From Gammaproteobacteria bacterium (lineage in GTDB: Bacteria; Pseudomonadota; Gammaproteobacteria; Coxiellales; Coxiellaceae), in the NCBI GenBank assembly GCA_026399315.1, contig JAPLRF010000036.1, positions 122,571 to 186,570 on the forward strand: 64,000 bases of DNA, given 5' to 3'. Below are positions 28,702-36,975 of this stretch, in pieces (position 1 is the stretch's first letter; each line of letters begins with the position of its first letter). The notes below the pieces were generated by a model. That model made no database searches. It was not told where the DNA came from and saw only the letters and a program-made list of their open reading frames with translations. A program made the position numbers and the translations under genes.

Positions 28702-29536
28702 AAATCTATCACCACTCTATTTAATCAGTGGTGATGAACCTTTATTGATTCAAGAAGCACGTGATTTAATTGTTCATGCCGCAAAATTAAATGATTTTTT
28801 TGAAAGAGAAGTGTGCCACATTGATTCTGGTTTTCGTATTGAAACACTGATTGGATCAAACCAAAATCAGAGTTTATTCTCAGATAAAAAATTAATTGAC
28901 ATTAGAAATTCGAATGCCAAATTTGACGCCGCTTTTGTAGATTTTATTAAAAAATATTTTGAAAACCCAGTGGCCGATCGTCTCATTATTATTTCAACTG
29001 AAAAATTAAACCCGGCTCAGCAAAAAACAACCTGGTTTGAATCAATCAAAAATGGCGGTGTTTACATACCCATTTGGCCTATCAAATCAAATGAATTGGC
29101 GCAATGGATTATAGAGCGCGGCAGAAAAATGGGTTTAATAATATCTTCCGATATCGCGCGTATCTTAGCAAACTTCACGGAAGGGAATTTATTAAGCACG
29201 CAACAAGCGCTTGAAAAATTAAACATGCTGTATCCTAAAATGGACATTACCCGTGAACAATTAATTTCTGTTCTTTCCGATCACGCCCGTTTTAATATTT
29301 TTGATTTATCGGAATCGATTGCGCAAGGTAATGTTAAAAAAATTACTCGAATTTTAACGCGACTTGAACAAACAGGCGAAGAACCCACACTCGTGTTATG
29401 GGCAATATGCCGTAAGCTGCGTGAAAACCATACTCACCATAACGCATTACTCAAAGCTGCTGTGGTTGATGAAATAATCAAAGGCGCCCGAACAGGTAAT
29501 GTCTGGCAAAGTTTATTGGAGTTGAGTTTATTATGA
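28661..29536 (+). CDS. holA: DNA polymerase III delta subunit, shortened
   Basis: The delta subunit opens the beta clamp in the clamp loader. The start [29 protein letters not shown] matches the family, and the ATP-like fold and clamp-contact domain are recognisable. The protein has only 291 residues against about 340: after ALWAICRKLREN the sequence passes in a few residues to KAAVVDEIIKGARTGNVWQSLLELSLL, so about 40-50 residues of the C-terminal collar domain are missing, with no frameshift visible. It overlaps both lptE and nadD. Confidence 0.9.
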   Translation: MQVALKQLSTQLSKNLSPLYLISGDEPLLIQEARDLIVHAAKLNDFFEREVCHIDSGFRIETLIGSNQNQSLFSDKKLIDIRNSNAKFDAAFVDFIKKYFENPVADRLIIISTEKLNPAQQKTTWFESIKNGGVYIPIWPIKSNELAQWIIERGRKMGLIISSDIARILANFTEGNLLSTQQALEKLNMLYPKMDITREQLISVLSDHARFNIFDLSESIAQGNVKKITRILTRLEQTGEEPTLVLWAICRKLRENHTHHNALLKAAVVDEIIKGARTGNVWQSLLELSLL

Positions 29537-30231
29537 AACCCATCGGTATTCTTGGCGGCACATTTAATCCCATACATGAAGGCCATATTACAATTGCAGA
29601 ACACGTTTTGCAGGCCTGTGATTTAGAGCGCATTGAATTTATGCCCTGCTATCGCCCGCCACACCGACATGAAAATATTGCATCGCCAAAAGACCGTTTA
29701 GCAATGATTAAATTGGCCATTCAAAATCATCCCAATCTTTCTGTTAACGACTATGAAATACAACAACGACAAATCAGTTACACAATTAAAACAGCATGCT
29801 ATTTGCGAGAATATTATCCTGAGCGTTCACTGTGTTTAATATTGGGCAGTGATGCTTTTTCCCATTTTCATGAATGGCGTGAATGGGAGAAAATCCTAGA
29901 CACAGTTAATTTAATCGTTGTTTCGCGCACAGAAACGAGAGCATCCCCAGCACAAAATATAAATAGCGCAGAAGCTAGGGCGGTAGTCCTCGCGCAAAAT
30001 ATAAATAGCTCAGAAGCGGGGGCGGTAGCCCTCGCGCGAATACAACAAAATACTATAATAGATCCAAAACAATTACACAAACACCCTTCCGGAAAAATCT
30101 ACTTCCGCACTATCAACCCCATCGAAATCTCCGCAACGCAAATTCGCAATGCCTTTGCAAATAAGAAAAAAAATATCATCGGCCTCAATAAAAATGTGCA
30201 GTTATATATTGAGAAAAATAAAGTTTACTGA
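29533..30231 (+). CDS. nadD: Nicotinate-nucleotide adenylyltransferase with a repeat-encoded insert
   Basis: NadD joins NaMN and ATP to form deamido-NAD. The 232-residue protein has the nucleotidyltransferase motif GGTFNPIHEGH (8-18), the SDAFSHFHEW substrate segment and ISATQIR near the C-terminus. Residues about 137-169, between VVSRTE and QQNTIIDP, are encoded by two tandem 42-bp copies of the hairpin repeat, each adding 14 residues (AQNINS[AS]EA[RG]AV[VA]L). The insert falls in a loop between strand and C-terminal motif, and accounts for the excess over E. coli NadD (213 aa). It overlaps holA by 4 bp. Confidence 0.93.
   Translation: MKPIGILGGTFNPIHEGHITIAEHVLQACDLERIEFMPCYRPPHRHENIASPKDRLAMIKLAIQNHPNLSVNDYEIQQRQISYTIKTACYLREYYPERSLCLILGSDAFSHFHEWREWEKILDTVNLIVVSRTETRASPAQNINSAEARAVVLAQNINSSEAGAVALARIQQNTIIDPKQLHKHPSGKIYFRTINPIEISATQIRNAFANKKKNIIGLNKNVQLYIEKNKVY
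29950..30040. repeat. Two tandem 42-bp hairpin repeat units inside nadD
   Basis: Units 29950-29991 and 29992-30033 match at 37 of 42 bases. Each holds a hairpin read on the reverse strand as GAGG(A/G)C-TACC-GCCC followed by CTTCTG and a GCTATTTATATTTT tail; the hairpins proper are 29969-29995 and 30010-30040. Because 42 is a multiple of three, each unit adds 14 codons and keeps the frame. These two copies show the full repeat unit most clearly. Confidence 0.92.
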
Positions 30232-30241
30232 ACTCGACGCG

Positions 30242-31078
30242 TTAAGAAAAATAACCGTCTAGCACATCATGCTGCGAAGCTTTATTTGGAGAAACGCCCT
30301 TGAAAAAAGAAGGTTTTGACATACCTTCTATCCATTGAAAAAAATCACTCAATGGGTCATGTGGTTTCGCCCTGGCAACAGCAGGATTAAAAAATAAATG
30401 GAATAAATTTTCCGTTCGAGGCGTCACATTCCGCAAATCAATATTACTGTCATCCTTGTGTGCCGCGCCACCCAACGCATATTGTGATGAACTGATTAAA
30501 TCCCCATTTTTTATGGGCATTGATAATAATTCCGGCACAGGATTACTATTAATTTCATTCAAAATATGGCGGCTTCTGGGTGTTAAAGAATGTTGTCCTG
30601 TTGAATTACGCGGTGCATTAAGATCAAGGTGTTCTTGAATGGCTGAATTTTGATTGGCATTACCATAAGAAATATTTTCAACATGAGAAGCCATTAAAAC
30701 ATATAAATTATTGGCGGTATTAATAATATCAAGTCCGCTTTTCAGTTTGCCAAGCAAAGCAATTGCCTCGTTTTTATCGACATTATCAGCAGCCCACGGG
30801 AATACATTAAATAAGGCGGTGATATAATTATTTCTAAAGTGAGTATTCATGTCGAGTATGATATTTCTTTTGATGTCGTTATCTGAAATGCGATGATTCC
30901 GGCTCAATTTTTGATTGCTTGGCGCAGTAACGCTGATTCCCGTTACCCTCGCATAATCACTTTCCCATGTGTCGTTTTGCTTTTTGGCTGCTGTAATAGA
31001 AGGCCTTTCCTTAGAATCTACAACACACCCTGAATTCAATGGGTCCGCTACAATGTACTGTTTTTTGGGCTTAGTCAT
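30242..31078 (-). CDS. Unrecognised 278-aa protein inserted in the nadD-rsfS cluster
   Basis: The ATG at 31078 (MTKPKKQYIVADPL) has GAGGAAAG six bases upstream and is chosen over one nine codons earlier. The protein is soluble and rich in Asn, Ser and Asp, with no signal peptide or membrane helix. A helical central part (about 70-150) lies between two less ordered ends. No family was recognised. It reads against a cluster that is normally contiguous, so it is an insertion, probably recent and lineage specific. A hairpin repeat lies at its 5' side. Effector-like composition is only a suggestion. Confidence 0.6.
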   Translation of the reverse strand: MTKPKKQYIVADPLNSGCVVDSKERPSITAAKKQNDTWESDYARVTGISVTAPSNQKLSRNHRISDNDIKRNIILDMNTHFRNNYITALFNVFPWAADNVDKNEAIALLGKLKSGLDIINTANNLYVLMASHVENISYGNANQNSAIQEHLDLNAPRNSTGQHSLTPRSRHILNEINSNPVPELLSMPIKNGDLISSSQYALGGAAHKDDSNIDLRNVTPRTENLFHLFFNPAVARAKPHDPLSDFFQWIEGMSKPSFFKGVSPNKASQHDVLDGYFS

Positions 31079-31141
31079 ACTTTCCTCTCTCTTTATTTGT
31101 TGCAAAATAACATGAAGTGTTGCTGAGTGAAACTGAAATCC

Positions 31142-31169
31142 TGCACAAGGGTTCCCGTCCCTGCTTCTG
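31142..31169. repeat. Degenerate hairpin repeat before rsfS
   Basis: TGCACAAGGG, a TTCCCG loop region and CCCTGCTTCTG keep the family's head, G/C run and CTTCTG tail, but the outer stem has mismatches. It sits between the divergent unknown gene and rsfS. Confidence 0.55.
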
Positions 31170-31209
31170 TTATGCTATGATTGCCAATTTTTTGACCCTT
31201 GGAATTTTT

Positions 31210-31554
31210 ATGAAACTCAAAGAACTGCTACCCTTTGTACGAAAACACTTAGATGACAACAAAGCATTGGATGTGACTGAACTTGATGTCGCTACTTTAA
31301 CAGATTGTATGGATGTCATGGTCATTGCAACAGGAACGTCTACACGCCACGTGCAATCGATCGCAAAAAAGCTGGTAAATGCTGTAAAAGAAGCAGGTGT
31401 TCGTCCCCTTGGTGTTGAAGGCGAATTGACTGGCGAATGGGTGTTAATCGATTTGGGCGACGTGGTTGTTCATGTCATGCTGAAATCCGAACGCGAACGC
31501 TATGATCTTGAAAGCTTGTGGACAGCAACGGAGCGTCACAGAAGCACACAATGA
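31210..31554 (+). CDS. rsfS: Ribosomal silencing factor RsfS
   Basis: RsfS binds ribosomal protein L14 and blocks subunit joining when nutrients are short. I start it at 31210 (MKLKELLPFVRKHL) because TTGGA precedes that ATG and the family starts there; upstream codons come from a repeat copy. The 114 residues include the conserved DVMVIATGTSTRHVQSIA, the EGELTGEWVLIDLGDVVVHVM segment and the RERYDLESLW end. The stop overlaps the start of rlmH. The gene is separated from its usual neighbour nadD by the inserted unknown gene. Confidence 0.95.
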   Translation: MKLKELLPFVRKHLDDNKALDVTELDVATLTDCMDVMVIATGTSTRHVQSIAKKLVNAVKEAGVRPLGVEGELTGEWVLIDLGDVVVHVMLKSERERYDLESLWTATERHRSTQ

Positions 31555-32018
31555 TAATCACACTGATTGCTATTGGTAAAGGCATGCCCCAATGGGTAAC
31601 TCAAGGCTATCTTGATTATGCTGGACGCATGCCCAGTCATTATCGCGTTAATTTAATTGAAATTAACGCGGAAAAACGGACAAAAAATTCAGACATGGCG
31701 AAAATAATTGCCATTGAAGAAGGCAAAATCACTGCCGCCATTCCAAAAGATTGTTACTGCATCGCACTCGATCGCATTGGAAAAATTCTTGATACAAAAA
31801 CACTCGCCAAACAATTACAAAAATGGCATGATAATCAACACTCTATTGCTCTTGTAATTGGCGGACCGGAAGGTTTGTCAGAAAGTTTTTTGAAAGGCGC
31901 CGATGAAATTTGGTCCTTGTCTGCAATGACGCTGCCGCATCCTTTGGTTCGCATTGTCTTGGCAGAACAAATTTATCGTGCATGGACCATAACAGTTAAT
32001 CACCCTTATCACCGATGA
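31551..32018 (+). CDS. rlmH: 23S rRNA pseudouridine1915 N3-methyltransferase RlmH
   Basis: The ATG at 31551 (MIITLIAIGKGMPQW) overlaps the rsfS TGA and gives 155 residues, the exact length of E. coli RlmH; an upstream in-frame ATG is discarded. It is a SPOUT-class enzyme: LVIGGPEGLSE is the SAM-binding trefoil-knot loop, and SLSAMTLPHPLVRIVLAEQIYRAW is the C-terminal signature. It methylates pseudouridine 1915 in helix 69 of 23S rRNA. It overlaps mrdA by 4 bp. Confidence 0.96.
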   Translation: MIITLIAIGKGMPQWVTQGYLDYAGRMPSHYRVNLIEINAEKRTKNSDMAKIIAIEEGKITAAIPKDCYCIALDRIGKILDTKTLAKQLQKWHDNQHSIALVIGGPEGLSESFLKGADEIWSLSAMTLPHPLVRIVLAEQIYRAWTITVNHPYHR

Positions 32019-34294
32019 ATACAACGCCAGAATTAAAACGTTTTTTCAAACGCAGCATAGTCTGCGCTACGATAATATTGTCGTTATTTTTTCTTTTATT
32101 TTTACGCTTAATTTTTCTGCAATTATTCGAACATCATTTTTATGCCACTTTATCTGACCGCAATGTCATCAGTATTATTCCCGTCAAACCCGATCGCGGC
32201 TTAATTTACGATCGTAATGGCGTGCTGCTCGCCAAAAACATCCCCGTTTACAGCTTAATGGTCACACCTGCGCGCGTTAAAGACCTACCCAGAACAATCA
32301 GCGCACTGGAAAATTTATTAAAATTATCACCCGATGAAGTAAAAAATTTCTTTCATATTGTAAAACAATATTATCCTTATCAGTCTGTTCCATTGAAGCA
32401 ATCGTTAGACGAAGCGCAGGTGGCGAGTTTTTACGTGAATCAATATCGCTTCCCTGGCGTTGAAGTACAAACCAACATGATTCGCAATTATCCACTTTCC
32501 AATTCGATGAGTGATGTCGTTGGTTATGTCGGCCGAATCAACGCAAATGAATTAGCGCAAGTTAATCCCAGCAATTACACCGCATCAGACGAAATTGGAA
32601 AAGCCGGCGTTGAAGCGGAAGATGAAGTATTATTACACGGCACGATGGGTTCTGAAGAAGCAGAAATTGATGCGAATGGTAAAGTGGTTCGGGTAATGAA
32701 AACCACGGCGCCCGTTCCCGGTGATAATATTTATTTAACCATCGACAGTAAATTGCAAGCCTATGCAGCGCAACTCTTGGGCAGTAATGCAGGCGCTGTT
32801 GTTGCTATCCAACCTGCGACCGGTCAAGTATTGGCCTTGGTTACCAAACCCAATTACGACCCCAATTTGTTTGTACAAGGCATGACGAATGCGCAGTATC
32901 ATGAAATCACAACCGCACCCGATCATCCTTTATTTAACCGTGCCACACGCGCTACTTACGCGCCTGGCTCTACTGTTAAACCCTTTATTGCATTTGGCGC
33001 TTTAAACGATGGCGTTATTACAACACAAGATTATATTTTCGATCCCGGCTTTTTCCGTTTGCCCAACACAACGCACATTTTTCACAACTGGGTAAAAAAA
33101 GGATTTGGCTGGGTTAATGTCACCAAAGCCATTCGCGTTTCATGCGATACTTTCTTTTATCAATTGGCCACTGTATTGGGCATTGATCGATTAGACCAAG
33201 CGTTAACCCAATTTGGTTTTGGTGAATTGACCGGTATTAATTTACCATCTGAACGCCCAGGCAATGTGCCCTCACCTGCTTGGAAACAAAAACACATCGG
33301 TCAATCTTGGTATGCCGGCGACACCGTTGTGGCGGGCATTGGCCAAGGTTATATGACAGCAACACCCTTACAGTTGGCAGCTGCAACTGCCATCATGGCA
33401 GAGCGCGGATTGCGCTTTCAGCCAACCGTATTATTGAAATTACAGCAACCAGATGGCGTTAAAACAGAAATGCAGCCGATTGCAGGGAACCCCATTGTCG
33501 CTAAAGATCCTAAAACATGGGAAACCGTTATTGCAGCCATGCAAGAAGTGACTTCCAATGCGCATGGCGGAACAGCTTATGGCACATTTTTAAACGCACC
33601 TTATTCTTCTGCTGGAAAAACAGGTACGGCGCAGGTATATGACAACAGCAAAGATAATCAAGATGACCCTAACGCGCCTCAAAAAGATGTGCCTAAACGA
33701 TTACAAAATAATCATTTATTCATCGTTTTTGCACCAGTGGATAATCCACAAATTGCTGTGGCGGTCGTGGTTGAGCATATTCACGGGATGTCACAAGCTG
33801 CCGTTCTTATCGCACGTCAATTAATTGATTTTTACTTAAAAGAGCAAGCAGCGCAAAATCCAGCAATCACAAATTCAAACGTCACCACCCTTCCGCAAGC
33901 AATTTTGCCCGCACCGCAAGGCAATGCGGCACCACAACCCACAACCGATAAACATAACCTACCCGCACCCGCAGGCGCTAGCCTAATTTCCGACAGAAGT
34001 ATGCAGTCTGTCACCAGCAAACAACCCGATAAAAACAATAATTCACAAGCACCCAACTTACCGAAACCCAGTGGCAGTGATGACATTAAAAATGCTTTAA
34101 AAACAGACTTAACACAAGAATCACAGCAAAAAAATAATGGCTTTACTGTTTCGCCTAATACAAAACAAACGCCAGATGTGACAACAACGCCTCCAACTTC
34201 TGAAAAAAATAAAAAACAAACTTCAGCGGATTTACAACAGCAAATGGACGCAGGAATTGATACGCAGATGGATATGCAGAAAAAGAAGCGATAA
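32015..34294 (+). CDS. mrdA: Penicillin-binding protein 2 with a long low-complexity tail
   Basis: PBP2 is the peptidoglycan transpeptidase of the rod-elongation complex. One N-terminal membrane helix (about 14-36) is followed by the dimerisation domain and a transpeptidase domain with S319-TVK, S376-CD and K535-TG. The family-typical part ends near residue 610. About 150 residues follow that are rich in Pro, Asn, Gln, Thr and Lys and look disordered; E. coli PBP2 has only 633 residues in total. The partner rodA is not next to it: the following gene is a hydrolase. Confidence 0.94.
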   Translation: MNTTPELKRFFKRSIVCATIILSLFFLLFLRLIFLQLFEHHFYATLSDRNVISIIPVKPDRGLIYDRNGVLLAKNIPVYSLMVTPARVKDLPRTISALENLLKLSPDEVKNFFHIVKQYYPYQSVPLKQSLDEAQVASFYVNQYRFPGVEVQTNMIRNYPLSNSMSDVVGYVGRINANELAQVNPSNYTASDEIGKAGVEAEDEVLLHGTMGSEEAEIDANGKVVRVMKTTAPVPGDNIYLTIDSKLQAYAAQLLGSNAGAVVAIQPATGQVLALVTKPNYDPNLFVQGMTNAQYHEITTAPDHPLFNRATRATYAPGSTVKPFIAFGALNDGVITTQDYIFDPGFFRLPNTTHIFHNWVKKGFGWVNVTKAIRVSCDTFFYQLATVLGIDRLDQALTQFGFGELTGINLPSERPGNVPSPAWKQKHIGQSWYAGDTVVAGIGQGYMTATPLQLAAATAIMAERGLRFQPTVLLKLQQPDGVKTEMQPIAGNPIVAKDPKTWETVIAAMQEVTSNAHGGTAYGTFLNAPYSSAGKTGTAQVYDNSKDNQDDPNAPQKDVPKRLQNNHLFIVFAPVDNPQIAVAVVVEHIHGMSQAAVLIARQLIDFYLKEQAAQNPAITNSNVTTLPQAILPAPQGNAAPQPTTDKHNLPAPAGASLISDRSMQSVTSKQPDKNNNSQAPNLPKPSGSDDIKNALKTDLTQESQQKNNGFTVSPNTKQTPDVTTTPPTSEKNKKQTSADLQQQMDAGIDTQMDMQKKKR

Positions 34295-34304
34295 GAAATT
34301 TAAC

Positions 34305-35096
34305 ATGCCCATAAAAATAATTAACAATATTCCGATTTATTACGAACAGCACGGCGAAGGTGAAGATCTTGTTTTAATTGGCGGCATGACATCCGATCAT
34401 CAAGTGTGGAAATCAGCTGTTCGTTTGTTTGCACCGCATTTTCGCGTATTAATTTTTGATAATCGCGGCGCGGGTCAAAGTGGCGCACCTGATTTTCCGT
34501 ATACAATGGAAATGATGGCGGATGACACTTTGAAATTAATGGACGCGTTGAATATTTCCCGCGCGCATATTGTGGGTCATTCTATGGGCGGCGCGATTGC
34601 ACAGCAAATTGCACTCACAGCACCCGATAAAATAAATAAGATGGTACTTGTTTGCTCGCGCGCAAAAATAAGCGCCATTGGTAATATGCTTTTTTCAATG
34701 CGAGAAAAGTTACAAGCAGCTGGAATGGAAGATGATTTTTTAGCGCAATATGTGATGCCCTTTTTATTCAGTGAAGCTTTTTTGCAAAATGTGATTAATG
34801 TAAAAGGGTTTACACTGTGGTCGTCGCAAAACCCTTATCCACAAACAGCGATTGGTTATCGCAATCAATTGCACGCAACCAGAACAAGGGATTTTACTGC
34901 GCAATTAAATTTGATTACAACTCCCACGCTTGTTGTTTCTGGTGCGGAAGATATTTTATCGCCCGCAGTTTATGGTGAAGAGATATCAAAACGCCTTAAA
35001 AATGGATCATTTGTTGTTATTCCGAATTGTGCGCACATGCCGCATGCTGAAAGTCCGAAGGTGTTTTTTGATGTGGTGATGGGGTTTTTAAGGTGA
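34305..35096 (+). CDS. Alpha/beta hydrolase
   Basis: The ATG at 34305 (MPIKIINNIPIYYEQ) lies 10 bp after the mrdA stop and is chosen over one 16 codons upstream inside mrdA. The 263-residue protein has the fold landmarks: DNRGAGQSGAP, the nucleophile elbow GHSMGGAIA, an acid in VVSGAEDILSP, and a histidine in NCAHMPHAESP. The pattern is closest to 3-oxoadipate enol-lactonase-like or esterase-like enzymes, but the substrate cannot be told. It takes the place where rodA would be expected. Confidence 0.85.
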   Translation: MPIKIINNIPIYYEQHGEGEDLVLIGGMTSDHQVWKSAVRLFAPHFRVLIFDNRGAGQSGAPDFPYTMEMMADDTLKLMDALNISRAHIVGHSMGGAIAQQIALTAPDKINKMVLVCSRAKISAIGNMLFSMREKLQAAGMEDDFLAQYVMPFLFSEAFLQNVINVKGFTLWSSQNPYPQTAIGYRNQLHATRTRDFTAQLNLITTPTLVVSGAEDILSPAVYGEEISKRLKNGSFVVIPNCAHMPHAESPKVFFDVVMGFLR

Positions 35097-35103
35097 TTTT
35101 TAT

Positions 35104-35147
35104 TGCGAGGGCGACACGCACCCTTCCGGGCGCGTTTCTGAACTATT
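35104..35147. repeat. Hairpin repeat supplying the alr stop codon
   Basis: This copy begins TGCGAGGGCG, has a longer loop than usual, and ends GGGCGCGTTTCTGAACTATTTA. The CTA of its tail is the reverse complement of the alr TAG stop. It is closely similar to the copy at 53526-53570, which does the same for another gene. Confidence 0.8.
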
Positions 35148-36237
35148 TATAAACTCTTTGCACGCGCCCTGTTAAATGACACAGCAATTCATGCGGAACG
35201 GTATCGACATGGTGCGCAATTTCAGCAACCGATAAATCACGTCCCCATAAAGTAACCGTATCATCAATAGCAGCCTCTTTTACGTGAGAAATATCAACCG
35301 TAATCATATCCATCGAGACACGCCCGACAATCGGACAACGCTGCCCCCGAATTAAAACAGGCGTGTCATTTTTAGCGGATCGTGGATAGCTATCACCGTA
35401 GCCCATGCCAACAATCCCTATTTTCATATCACGTGATGCCGTAAATGTGCAGGAATAGCCTACTTTCGCACCCTTGTTTATATTTTTAATGGCAATTAAT
35501 TTTGAGGTTAATGTCATCGCAGGGATAAAATTTTTCATCAGCGCATTACGCGGATCATTTAATTGAAACGGCGAAACACCGTACAACATTAATCCTGGTC
35601 GTATCCAGTCATGATGCGCAGTCGGGTGCGCTAAAATGCCGGCGGAATTTAACAAGCTTTTTTCATTGTTAATATTTTTTGTGAGCGTTTCAAAATTTTT
35701 AATTTGATATTGTGTGACAGCAACATCAGCGTTGTCGGCATCAGCCAAATGCGAACAAACCACAAAAGGTTTTTGAATAAACGGTAAATTATTTAATTTA
35801 TCATAAATTGATTGGAAATCTTGCTTTGAAATACCCAAACGATGCATGCCAGTATCGACTTTCAACCAAATTCGTAATTTTTTATTATGCGTTAAAGGAT
35901 TGTTTTCGAGTAACAATAATTGATTAAGATCATGAACACAGGCAATTAAATGATCGTCATTTGCAAAAACAGCTATTTCATCGGCGGTAATAAAACCACG
36001 CATCACAACAATGTCACGGTTGATCCCTGCTCCACGCAGTTGCAATGCCTCTGCAATCGTTGCCACACCCAAGGCATCCACCGTCGGGATGGCTTGCGCA
36101 ATATGAATTAATCCGTGCCCATAACCATTGCTCTTCACCATCGCCAGTATTTTTTGTTTTGGCATCATTTGGCGAATACAATTCAAATTGTGCGAAATTG
36201 CGTTTAGATCAATTGTGGTGATGGCAGTGGAGTTCAT
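35143..36237 (-). CDS. alr: Alanine racemase
   Basis: A PLP enzyme of 364 residues that makes D-alanine for peptidoglycan. The ATG at 36237 (MNSTAITTIDLNAI) has AAGGAATC upstream; a longer frame reads through a repeat copy and is rejected. K35 in MVKSNGYGHG is the PLP lysine; KVDTGMHRLG, RPGLMLYG and VGYSCTFTA, followed by GYGDSYPR and VGRVSMDM, are all family motifs. The final residues and stop (VYK-TAG) come from the tail of a hairpin repeat. It follows pncA on the same strand. Confidence 0.95.
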   Translation of the reverse strand: MNSTAITTIDLNAISHNLNCIRQMMPKQKILAMVKSNGYGHGLIHIAQAIPTVDALGVATIAEALQLRGAGINRDIVVMRGFITADEIAVFANDDHLIACVHDLNQLLLLENNPLTHNKKLRIWLKVDTGMHRLGISKQDFQSIYDKLNNLPFIQKPFVVCSHLADADNADVAVTQYQIKNFETLTKNINNEKSLLNSAGILAHPTAHHDWIRPGLMLYGVSPFQLNDPRNALMKNFIPAMTLTSKLIAIKNINKGAKVGYSCTFTASRDMKIGIVGMGYGDSYPRSAKNDTPVLIRGQRCPIVGRVSMDMITVDISHVKEAAIDDTVTLWGRDLSVAEIAHHVDTVPHELLCHLTGRVQRVYK

Positions 36238-36253
36238 TTGCAAGATTCCTTGC

Positions 36254-36292
36254 CGCCCACTAACGTGGGGGCTTCTGTAATAATTCACTGGT
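36254..36292. repeat. Hairpin repeat supplying the pncA C-terminus and stop
   Basis: CCCAC, loop TAAC, GTGGG, then GGCTTCTGTA and an ATTCACTGG tail. The CTA in CTAAC is the reverse complement of the pncA TAG stop, so the last codons (KPPR-stop) are repeat-derived. It is of the same TAAC-loop subtype as those at 9920, 36899 and 60664. Confidence 0.85.
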
Positions 36293-36838
36293 GCTTCTCA
36301 TTAATTTCACCCCGCTATCTTGCATTGCTTTGATTGCATTTTCAATACCGTGTTTTTCAGCATTAATACCGCGACAAGCATCTTCAATTAGGTAAACGCG
36401 GAAGCCATCGGCAATCGCATCCAAGCATGAAAATTTAACACAATAATCTGTCGCTAAACCCATAACATACAAGTCAGTAATGTTGTTTTGACGTAAGTAT
36501 TCCGTTAAGCCCGTGCTTTTCAAATGAGCGTTATCATAAAAGGCGCTGTAGCTATCGATATTTATATCTGTGCCTTTTTTAAAAACCTTCGTGATTTTTT
36601 TGATATTTAATTTAGGATGAAATTCAGCGCCTTTTGTATTTTGCACGCAATGCTCAGGCCACAAAGAAATAAAACTCACGTGATTTTTTGGATGCCAGTC
36701 TTGGCTTGCGATAATAGTCTTGAAATAAGGCATTATTTTGTCGGCAATCGCAATGACTTCATCGCCCTTTTCAACAGGCAAACTGCCGCCAGGGCAGAAA
36801 TCGATTTGAAGGTCAACAAGCAATAAGGCTGAATTCAT
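36260..36838 (-). CDS. pncA: Nicotinamidase
   Basis: PncA deamidates nicotinamide to nicotinate, the substrate of PncB next door. The ATG at 36838 (MNSALLLVDLQIDF) has AGGGAAA upstream and gives 192 residues. The cysteine-hydrolase triad is D9 in LLVDLQ, a lysine near 87 in KVFKKGTD, and C133 in LATDYCVKFS. HPKNHVSF and DSYSAFYD are family motifs. The stop codon lies in the loop of a hairpin repeat, so the protein may have been cut or altered at its end by that insertion. Confidence 0.94.
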   Translation of the reverse strand: MNSALLLVDLQIDFCPGGSLPVEKGDEVIAIADKIMPYFKTIIASQDWHPKNHVSFISLWPEHCVQNTKGAEFHPKLNIKKITKVFKKGTDINIDSYSAFYDNAHLKSTGLTEYLRQNNITDLYVMGLATDYCVKFSCLDAIADGFRVYLIEDACRGINAEKHGIENAIKAMQDSGVKLMRSTSELLQKPPR

Positions 36839-36896
36839 GTTTTTCCCTGAAATGGCCATTAACTAAAATATATTACTCATGCAACAAATTCTTCGC

Positions 36897-36975
36897 CACC
36901 CGCTAACGCGGGGGCTTCCGCACTCATTCACTAGCGCACTGAAAAGTCACTTTTCCATGCGTTGTATATACATTA
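36897..36975. repeat. Long TAAC-loop hairpin repeat between pncA and pncB
   Basis: Hairpin CCCGC (36899-36903), loop TAAC, GCGGG (36908-36912), then a tail GGCTTCCGCACTCATTCACT and further conserved sequence down to a CATGCGTTGTA motif. It matches the copy at 60662-60740 over about 78 bp outside the stem, while the two stems have different sequences, each self-complementary. It ends at the pncB stop. Confidence 0.85.

Noticed and set aside
29950..30040. A CRISPR-like or frameshift explanation for the tandem units in nadD
   Set aside because: There are only two units, they are contiguous without spacers, and the NadD frame and C-terminal motifs continue unbroken.
31117..31209. Upstream extension of RsfS by 31 codons
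   Set aside because: The extra codons come from a repeat copy and lack conservation; the ATG at 31210 has a ribosome site and matches the family start.
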